This document shows positions 56,590 to 64,000 of a DNA stretch of 64,000 nucleotides, piece after piece. A program made the position numbers and the translations under genes. Within the stretch, counting starts at the first letter, position 1, and each line of letters starts with the position of its first letter. The stretch is from Erpobdella octoculata (taxonomy: Eukaryota; Annelida; Clitellata; Hirudinida; Erpobdellidae): assembly GCA_963978895.1 (NCBI GenBank), contig OZ022244.1, positions 2,956,432-3,020,431 on the forward strand, given 5' to 3'. Under the pieces are notes generated by a model. That model worked only from the letters and a program-made list of their open reading frames with translations. It was not told where the DNA came from and ran no database searches.

Positions 56590-59500
56590 ATGACAAGTCT
56601 GCATAACGAGTTAGGAGAAATGAAGGAAGTCTTTTGTTTATTTGACAGACACATTGATCCAGATCAGCATTTTTTATATCAATTTTACGATCCAGTTACA
56701 TATTTAACACCAGATAATCTTTCCAATTTAATTAAAAACTCAACCAATAAGAAATTATCATTCCTTCATGTAAATTGCAGAAGTCTCGTACATAAAGTTC
56801 AAGATTTAATCTTACTAATGCACATGTCCTCAGCTAAAATTGTAGCTGTAACTGAAACCTGGCTAAATAAAGAAAACTCTGACAGTATATTCATCCCACA
56901 CTACAATTTTTTTTCAAAACCTCGTGAGGGTAAAAAAGGTGGGGGTGTGGGTTTTTTCATCGATGCTTCTATCGCCTGCTCCATTTTGGTCCACCAGGAC
57001 AAAAATTTACTAATCTCCTCATTCGAATCGTTACTGGTTTCCTTTAGTTGTAATAATAAAAAATTTATTGCTGGGGTGATATATCGACCACCAAACTCAA
57101 ATTTACAAACTTTTCTTGACGAATTGAATCTTTTATTAACTTCCATTGATCACCATAACACTACTATTCTACTGCTGGGTGACTTTAACATAAATTTGTT
57201 AGATGAAGTTCATGCTTCTCTTGTTTCTGATTTTTTGAACACATTTGCATCTCATTTATTGTTTCCTGCTTTTATAAAACCAACACGGAAAAGTTCTACG
57301 ACAGCAACAGCAATCGACAATATCTTCACAAACTTCCCTCTTCAAAATACGCTCTCAAAGATACTGATTGATGATTTGTCTGACCATTTTCCACTTTACC
57401 TTTCTCTTGATCTTGCTTTTCAAATAACCATTTCTAAAGATCAAAAAAACTTCCAAAGACAATTTAAAAACAGTAATTTGTTCCATGTTAAATTAACTAA
57501 CAAAGATTGGACTGAAGTCATTCAACAAGGTGAAAATGGTAAAGTGACATCTGCTTATTCATTATTTGTGAAAGAATATCTCCTTGCATATAATTTCTGT
57601 TTTCCTCTAGAGAAACCCAGACAGAAAAAAGTAAAATTTGACCATGAATGGATGAACTTTACACTTTTCAGACACTGCCGTAAAAAGAACATTCTCTATC
57701 GTAATTTTTTAAAACACCCATCAGAAGAAAATAGAAGAAAATTCATAACTTGTCGCAATAAATTTAAATCCTTAAAAACAACCACAATCAAACAACACTA
57801 CTCTTCTAAATTTGAATCTTATGAAGGTAATATTAATGCAATCTGGAAATTGATAAAGACTTTACTAGGCCAATTCAAATCAAAAGAGCATCAGGAAAAT
57901 TTTCTCACAAATGATGGATCCGAAATAAGTTCACCTTCTCTGATTGCTGATATGTTTAACAAGTATTTCTCAAACATTGGGTCAAGCCTTGCAAAACAAA
58001 TTCACTCTCAGGGTTCTTATTTCACTGACTTCCTCAAGAACCAAGTGGTCGATTCCATGAATGTCACACCAGTAACATCAACTGAAATCCTCAAAATTGC
58101 AAAAAGTTTAAAAACATCTAGAAGTTGTGGTCCAGATGGTATTGATCCTCTAATAGCAAGTCAATCTATCCAACTAATTGTCTCTCCTCTAACATCTCTG
58201 ATCAATAGTTCCCTAACATTTGGAATATTTCCTGACCAATTGAAAATTGCTAAAGTTGTTCCACTTCATAAATCCGGTGAAAAAAATAATGTAACAAATT
58301 ATCGGCCCATTTCAATATTATCTTATTTTTCCAAATTCTTTGAAAAAGTTATGCACACAAGATTATACAGTTACCTATTAAAGTTTTCTCTCTTTTCACC
58401 ATACCAATATGGATTTAGAAAAAACCACTCCACATACATGCCACTAGTTGTTCTTCAATCCAAAATCGCTGAAGCTCTAGATCAAGGAAACTTTGGCATT
58501 GGCCTATTCCTAGACCTTGCAAAAGCATTTGACACTGTAAATCATGAAATATTATTGAAGAAGCTTGAGTACTATGGAGTCCGGGGAGTTCCTCTTGACT
58601 GGTTTCGGGATTACATGAAGAACCGATCACAATATGTCTGCTACAACAATGTGTTATCACAATCTTTACCCATCAACTGTGGCGTACCACAGGGCTCTAT
58701 ATTGGGTCCACTCCTATTTATTATATATATCAATGACTTACCTTTAATTTCTAACCTGTTCAGTTTTTCTTTATTTGCTGATGACACTAGTCTGTTTGCT
58801 TCTGGTGACAATTTGAACATTTTATTTGACAGCGTTAATAATGGTCTCATATGTATTTATGATTGGTTTTGTGCCAATAAGCTTTCTTTAAATGTAAAAA
58901 AAACCAACTATATCATATTTCATCCAAAGAGTAAATCTATTATTACAAAGTCATGTCTCAGCATTTCTGGGGTTTCTATTACCCGTGTCACCTCATATAG
59001 ATTTTTAGGTGTGTTTCTTGATCAACATTTAACATGGACTGATCACATTAAGCATGTTAAATCTAAAGTTTCTAAGTATATTGGAATTATGTATAGATTA
59101 CGTCGTTTTATAGACACAAAAACTTGTATTATGTTGTATTATGCATTTGTCTTTCCCTATATTTCTTACTGCAATATTGTTTGGGCTTCTAATTACCCAA
59201 CTCGTCTTCTTTCTTTACACATTTTGCTCAAACGACTCATCCGTATTATTTTTTTTTTACATCCTCTTTCTTCTTGTAAGTCAAAATTTACTGAAAATAA
59301 GCTTTTAAACATTTATCAAGTCAATCTGTTTCAAATTGGTTCTTTTATGTATAAATATTCTAATTCTACTCTACCTCAATCCTTTCATGATTTCTTCTTG
59401 AAGTCGTCCGATATTCATACCCATTTTTTGCGATCATCTAATCTTTTCCGTCCAGAATTTGCAAACACAAGACTAAAAACCTTTTCTATTAAATGTTTAG

Positions 59501-59598
59501 GTCCGCGTACATATTCAGTCATCCCTATTTCAATACAGTCCTCTGAGTCCTTTTCATTATTTAAATCTCGTCTTAAATCTCACTTATTAAAATTATAA
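56590..59598 (+). CDS. LINE ORF2: APE endonuclease and reverse transcriptase (about 1,002 aa)
   Basis: I chose the ATG at 56,590; the frame is open from about 56,515. Endonuclease: FLHVNCRSL near 57, catalytic Glu in VTETWLN near 87, LLLGDFNINLL near 195, LSDHFPLYL near 263. RT: VVPLHKSGEKNNVTNYRPIS near 558, catalytic Asp in FLDLAKAFDTVNH near 640, CGVPQGSILGPLLF near 698, FADD near 729, KLSLNVKKT after it. The C-terminal tail carries LKSSDIHTHFLR and KCLGPRTYSVIP, like the fragments at 25,573 and 30,346. No RNase H. All motifs look intact and I see no stop or frameshift. Confidence 0.95.
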   Translation: MTSLHNELGEMKEVFCLFDRHIDPDQHFLYQFYDPVTYLTPDNLSNLIKNSTNKKLSFLHVNCRSLVHKVQDLILLMHMSSAKIVAVTETWLNKENSDSIFIPHYNFFSKPREGKKGGGVGFFIDASIACSILVHQDKNLLISSFESLLVSFSCNNKKFIAGVIYRPPNSNLQTFLDELNLLLTSIDHHNTTILLLGDFNINLLDEVHASLVSDFLNTFASHLLFPAFIKPTRKSSTTATAIDNIFTNFPLQNTLSKILIDDLSDHFPLYLSLDLAFQITISKDQKNFQRQFKNSNLFHVKLTNKDWTEVIQQGENGKVTSAYSLFVKEYLLAYNFCFPLEKPRQKKVKFDHEWMNFTLFRHCRKKNILYRNFLKHPSEENRRKFITCRNKFKSLKTTTIKQHYSSKFESYEGNINAIWKLIKTLLGQFKSKEHQENFLTNDGSEISSPSLIADMFNKYFSNIGSSLAKQIHSQGSYFTDFLKNQVVDSMNVTPVTSTEILKIAKSLKTSRSCGPDGIDPLIASQSIQLIVSPLTSLINSSLTFGIFPDQLKIAKVVPLHKSGEKNNVTNYRPISILSYFSKFFEKVMHTRLYSYLLKFSLFSPYQYGFRKNHSTYMPLVVLQSKIAEALDQGNFGIGLFLDLAKAFDTVNHEILLKKLEYYGVRGVPLDWFRDYMKNRSQYVCYNNVLSQSLPINCGVPQGSILGPLLFIIYINDLPLISNLFSFSLFADDTSLFASGDNLNILFDSVNNGLICIYDWFCANKLSLNVKKTNYIIFHPKSKSIITKSCLSISGVSITRVTSYRFLGVFLDQHLTWTDHIKHVKSKVSKYIGIMYRLRRFIDTKTCIMLYYAFVFPYISYCNIVWASNYPTRLLSLHILLKRLIRIIFFLHPLSSCKSKFTENKLLNIYQVNLFQIGSFMYKYSNSTLPQSFHDFFLKSSDIHTHFLRSSNLFRPEFANTRLKTFSIKCLGPRTYSVIPISIQSSESFSLFKSRLKSHLLKL

Positions 59599-59914
59599 TA
59601 TATTCTATCATCTCAGATTCGAACGTATATTGTATATTATTAAATGTTAAATTTTGTTATTTTGTTCATCTTAGTAATTTATTTCAGTTATTTTACCATT
59701 CTAAATTTATTGTATTGTATGTACCTGTATTATTATTATTCGTAAATGTTTCATCTGCACTGGTCATCCTCAAGCGAGATTCATCTCTTCGGATGTTCCT
59801 TTTGGGCACTACTCATTCATTTTTTGTTGCATGCTTTTATTTCAATTTTTATGTGTTTCTTTAATGTGTTTTTGTATGCCCAATAAACAATGATAAACAA
59901 TGATAAACAAACAA

Positions 59915-60074
59915 ATACATACATACATACATACATACATACATACATACATACATACATACATACATACATACATACATACATACATACATACATACAT
60001 ACATACATACATACATACATACATACATACATACATACATACATACATACATACATACATACATACATACATAA
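59915..60074. repeat. (ATAC)n microsatellite, 3' flank of LINE
   Basis: About 40 units, directly after the LINE 3' repeats. Could be the target array or extended from the LINE tail. Confidence 0.97.
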
Positions 60075-60892
60075 AAGATAGTAAAAGTTTAGCTAAAAAA
60101 AACGTTCGTGCCTATTTCTGATTATTCGTTTACCAATATAATCATAATGATTCAAATTAGTAATTGAGATACGTGTGCAATTATTTGAATATAAAGTATT
60201 ATATAACTAAATTCAATGTTATTTATGTTTTGTATGGGTTAATATTCTACTTCTTTTAAAATATTACACAAATACCACCGACTGAAAAATTTCAACTGCA
60301 TAAGTAGTCATGAGTTTTTTATGATATTGTTTGCGGTTGTTTAGCCGATTAATCAAGTCTAGAGGTCCTAAAACAAAAAAGATTGAACAGCAAACTGTTG
60401 AATGACCAGAAACGCTTATTTGGTAATACTCAAAATTTGTTCATCAATCGAAGAAGTTATTTAATTTTTTAGAAGTTTAATTAGTCATTGACACCACATT
60501 TAAGCCTGGTCATAATCCGCTCAAACAATGTTTGTATTTATTAAAACAGGCATAAGCAGATACGTTATATAATTACTATTAGCAGATTACAATAAAATGT
60601 AATTTCTAAATCTATTGAAGCAACTCCTTCATTTGGTTTTTCTAAGAGTTTCTTTGCTCAATTTTTGCACGAGCAGCAGCAAAAATACACTTTGGTGCTA
60701 CTGAGGTTGAAATTTCCGTTCACGATCTGTCTGCACTGGTTTAAATTTCTTTAAAAACAATCATGAACATTAATTCAAAATAAGTACTAATGTTCATAAT
60801 AAATGATGTACCTATGACGGGATCTTGTTGCTTGATGTTTAGGCAATATCCGTTTTTTCCTTCCAGAGAATATTGCAAAGCGAAAATGAAAC
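60075..60892. other. AT-rich spacer
   Basis: No gene. A two-box module at 60,268-60,307 (TACCACCGACTGAAAA; CATAAGTA at 60,299; spacing 26 bp) is followed by GTTTGCGGTTG. The block related to 55,320 lies at 60,430-60,580. Confidence 0.5.
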
Positions 60893-61655
60893 AAAATTCA
60901 TAATTTTCAAACTTGGAATACATTAGACATGTTTTATTTTTTTATAAAATTAGTTGAGCACTCAATGTGCAACAAACCACAATACAAGAACAGTTAATCG
61001 CTTTCTAACAAACTGTAACAATAGAAACCTAAAAGTTTAATTGTTTTATTTGTTCTAGTGTTAAAAATAATTTTTTTTATTAATTTGTAAAATCACCAAT
61101 AATTAAAATACAACTACAACATAAGAAGCCATTACAACCTGTGATAGCAGCCAGCGGTAAAGTAAAAATATTGTTTAAAATAGTTTTTTTTAAATATTAC
61201 TGTATCAAGCTAAATTACCAACTTGGTTTTTGTATTACAAGGATGAATAAAAACAATAAGATAATTTTTTCTTTTATTTTTTTAAAAGTATTATTACTTT
61301 TTCTTTAAAGTTTTTATGTACGTATATTTTAATTAATAAATTGTTATAAATGAGTTTTTTTAAATAACCGCTTCTTTAACAAACAAGAAAAATAGATTTT
61401 TCGAATTTATTTTAAAGCCCAATCAAAACAGCACTGAGTCAAAGCAAGCAACCTTATAACAATAAAAATCTGTTTAGAATACTGAAGAGTTCAATTGTTT
61501 TATTTGTTTATAGTGTTAAAAATAGAAATTAAACATTTCATTTTATTACTTTATTACCCATTGAATTGCAACAACTACATAAAAAGCCACAGCAACCTGT
61601 GCAAGCAGCAACCTGTCTCGTGAAGCGTTTTCTGATTCTGCTTTTTAAGCTTCTT

Positions 61656-62060
61656 TGAGGCGTCGGTGTTGTCGTTACAATGCACCGTTGGCCTGTGGGT
61701 GGTAGGCAGTTACACGTCGTTGTTCATCCACCCCAAGCTTGGCAACTACTTTTTTCAAGAGAAGTGATTTGAAGTTTGTTCCACGATCGGAGATGAGAAG
61801 GTCTGGTACACCATGTTGAGAGATCAATTACAGGAGGGCTGTAAATGCTGCTTCTGCCGTAGCTATAGACGTGGAATGAGCCGCAAACCATCGTGTTGTT
61901 CGATCAAAGATCGTAACAAGATATCACTTGTTGTTATTTGGTGGAAGGGGTCCAACAAAATCGATATTTACTGCAGCAAACTTCTCATGCTGTCCCATAT
62001 GTTTATATGGTGACTTAATGTGTTTGGTGATTTTGGCTGCTTGACAATCGCAACATTGCT
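61656..62060 (-). pseudogene. Ty3/gypsy integrase fragment, copy 3
   Basis: Same segment as 20,870-21,290 with additional substitutions. The stop after the ALL equivalent of ALM is kept, confirming that the relic was already dead in the common ancestor of the three copies. Confidence 0.8.
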
Positions 62061-62757
62061 TCATTCGCTGTTTTTTTTATCTTTAGTCATGTTATTAATA
62101 TCTCTGTATTGCTTTATATTGTTACAAAATCAATTATCAAAGTTAAACAACAAATGTGCAAAGCTTATTTGAATGAAAGTGATATAAGATAATGATTCAT
62201 GTGTTTTATATTATTCACTTCTAAACTGTACACAAATTAATTTTAGTCATATTATTGTAATTATAATTAAAAGTTATTTTTTCGCATTCATTCAAGTATT
62301 TTAGTTACATTTTTTCATATATAAATAGATTCTAAATAATAAAAAACACCATTAATACAAAATGCAACATACCATAACTTAGATTACCAACATTTTCCGT
62401 TTACACACTCAGTTGTGTTTTGAAGGTTCGAGAAAAAGTTGATTTTTGTGCAGCAATAACTTAAATGTAAATGTTATTTCAGCTGTATATATAACAAGTT
62501 GATGAAATCATGAATAATTACTGAAGTTCTATTTGAAATAAACATCAGCAAATTTTTGGGCCGTCATATTATAATGTTTTAGCAAACCAATAGTTTTGTC
62601 AATTTTAATATAGCTGATAAAACGAATTCATTATTTTTTTAATTTAATTTATTTTTAATTAAAAAACTTTATGATGCAGATTTAATGCAAAAACACTATC
62701 TCTTTACGGAGTCTAGTTTTTAGTTTTTATTTTCCCATACAGATTTTAAATAATAAA

Positions 62758-62795
62758 AAAACACCACTGGTTCAAAACGACGACAACCATAAGTA
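62758..62795 (+). promoter_or_regulatory. Two-box module (copy 3 partner of 21,975)
   Basis: CACCACTGGTTCAAAA, then CATAAGTA at 62,788; spacing 26 bp. Uninterrupted downstream: CTAATTTGCGCTCGCGG. Confidence 0.55.
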
Positions 62796-63353
62796 ATCTA
62801 ACAACCGGCTAATTTGCGCTCGCGGTAGCTCTAACGTGGTTTCCTTCTCGGGTGGCGTGGTCAAAACATATTTAAACGTGTGAGATTCTAACATTTTGTC
62901 ATCTATCGTATTATTTAAGTTACAAGCTAAGAGTCCTGGTTTATTTACTGTAATAGAAAAAAACAGCATCGCCTAATTTTTTGGCGAAGCTGTACCACGC
63001 AGTTGTCAACAACTTTGTATTTCTTAATGTAATTTTGTATTTTAATTAAATTTGAAAAATGTGTTTAAAATAGATGATATACAAATAATTAATTTTAAGA
63101 ATATTAGTGAATTGGCATACAGTTTGATGATTTAATAAGGAATAGGAATCACCAAGTAAACCAACCGTTAACGGTTAAGGTGGAAAATAAAACATTGTTG
63201 GTGTTTTTAATTATATGTTCATTATAATAACTTTTTATCTATAATCACAATAATTTTATCAATTTAATCATCCAAATAGTTTTTTTTAGATTTTTTCAAT
63301 TCAAACTTTGACAAATTGCACATTCATTCGACATGTAGTAACACCGATAGCTC

Positions 63354-63651
63354 TATTAACTCCAGGCTCACTATATTTTAATGCTTAACTCTATTCATTT
63401 TCAAGTTTTACTGAGTCACTTACTTGAACTCTGTTGAATGACCAAACAAACTTAATTGATTATAAACACGATTTCCTCATCAATCGAGGAAGTTATACAA
63501 TTTTTATAAGCTTAATTAGTTCTTGATATCACATTTGAGCATAAAACTCACGTTTTGTAAGAAATACGTAAAGCAAGTTTTAACAGATACATAAACACAT
63601 TATATATTTAACGGAAATAGTGAACTGGTGAGTGAGTGAACTGAATAGTGA
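63354..63651. other. AT-rich spacer without genes
   Basis: Only the third copy of the 55,320-type block (63,470-63,610) is recognisable. Confidence 0.45.
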
Positions 63652-63874
63652 GGCGCTGGTGGCAGAGCGGTAGAGCGTTTGCCTGTCGATCGTTAGGTCG
63701 GCAGTTCCCACCTCTCCGGTGTCACCAGCGTAACTCCCTTAAGCAAGGAGTTCACTTGCATTTGCTAAAAGGTTAGGCGCCTATAAATGGCTGCCTTTGC
63801 TAGTTCCCTCCCTCTCTCGCCTTGAGCAAGACTTGTCTTAATAAGGCGTATGCTAAATCTCAATAAAAAAAAAA
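63652..63874 (+). mobile_element. tRNA-derived SINE, full length
   Basis: GGCGCTGGTGGCAGAGCGG (A box at about 63,658-63,676), then GGTCGGCAGTTCCCACC in the B-box position. The body AAGCAAGGAGTTCACTTGCA follows, and it ends AATCTCAATA plus an A-run. The B box has lost its central GA, so internal promotion is probably weak. Confidence 0.85.
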
Positions 63875-63882
63875 CTGTGAAG

Positions 63883-63920
63883 AAAACACCCCTGATTCAA
63901 AGCAACGGACCTGATAAGTG
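63883..63920 (+). promoter_or_regulatory. Two-box module, last copy in the window
   Basis: CACCCCTGATTCAAAG, then GATAAGTG at 63,913; spacing 26 bp. Downstream: GTGGTTTGCGGTCCGCC. Confidence 0.45.
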
Positions 63921-64000
63921 ACTGAAAGCCTTGACAGATGTGGTTTGCGGTCCGCCACTTCAGTCTAATAATTAAATAAATAAATTAATATCTTTTTTTA

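Larger units (their letters stand above)
56162..59914 (+). mobile_element. CR1/L2-like LINE, 5'-truncated in ORF1, ORF2 intact
   Basis: Starts inside ORF1 right after the CATA array and ends in the short tandem repeat ATGATAAACA (two and a half copies, 59,886-59,911), directly before a second CATA array. A 3' end made of short tandem repeats instead of poly-A is typical of CR1/L2 LINEs. Both flanks are the same microsatellite, so the element lies within an ACAT array and a target duplication cannot be told apart. Confidence 0.9.
60893..63353. repeat. Segmental duplication, copy 3 (diverged, partial)
   Basis: Matches 45,226-47,721 (and 20,100-22,650) in order and orientation, with many more substitutions than copies 1 and 2 show between themselves. 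Contains the third integrase relic, modules at 61,090, 61,424, 62,341 and 62,758 (each 26-bp spacing) and the hairpin block. The older event in the array. Confidence 0.85.

Noticed and set aside
1..64000. CRISPR arrays, bacterial operons, rRNA genes and free-standing tRNA genes
   Set aside because: None seen. Regular repeats are microsatellites or minisatellites without spacers, and tRNA-like boxes occur only inside SINEs.

Overview
The window is AT-rich animal DNA by eye, and I see no conventional multi-exon host gene in it. What I can read is mobile-element DNA, tandem and segmental duplications, microsatellites and one recurrent short module. An animal source is suggested by LINEs with APE endonuclease and reverse transcriptase, Ty3/gypsy elements whose primer-binding sites match animal tRNA-Leu, tRNA-Trp and tRNA-Ser ends, tRNA-derived SINEs, a Helitron helicase remnant and long ACAT microsatellites. 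I cannot name the species; an AT-rich invertebrate is the most I would claim. Layout. 1-1,250 is the 5' part of a minus-strand Ty3/gypsy element whose first ORF starts with a SAP domain. 1,250-8,050 holds tRNA-type SINE remnants, a Helitron helicase tail, an ACAT array of about 80 units and a microsatellite-linked repeat. 8,049-22,660 and 32,953-47,610 are two nearly identical copies of a block of about 14.6 kb. A third, more diverged partial copy lies at 60,893-63,353. Inside the block are smaller and older duplications, a 21-bp minisatellite with 23 units in one copy and 13 in the other, a LINE RT relic and a gypsy integrase relic. 25,573-31,027 is a nested gypsy complex: a complete element with a 5-bp target duplication sits inside the LTR of an older relative, and identical 295-bp LINE fragments flank the whole. 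50,270-53,411 is a young 3.1-kb LTR element with apparently identical LTRs, a 5-bp target duplication and a single 677-codon ORF. That ORF joins a charged Gag-like region directly to the RT connection and RNase H domains. 56,162-59,914 is a LINE with an intact endonuclease-RT ORF, embedded in an ACAT microsatellite. The most interesting signal runs through all the non-LINE, non-LTR DNA. It is a two-box module, always on the plus strand: a first box close to AAAACACCACTGATTCAAAA, then a TATA-like box (TATAAATA, CATAAATA or CATAAGTA). The distance from the first C of CACC to the start of the TATA box is 26 bp in almost every copy I measured, although the sequence between and around the boxes has diverged. 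This resembles a snRNA-type PSE plus TATA promoter. A SINE-like retroposon lies downstream of this module in all nine of its sense-strand copies. In eight of them the SINE, or the first SINE of a stack, begins 23-26 bp past the TATA box, about where transcription would start, with target duplications of 10-13 bp. In two places the same site has been used two or three times in a row. The 3' tail of this SINE is shared with a truncated LINE at 32,203-32,575, its probable mobilising partner. My working model is an array of small promoter units that serves as a docking site for a promoterless retroposon. The module, its spacing, the target duplications and the shared tail are directly visible; promoter function and the life cycle are inference.
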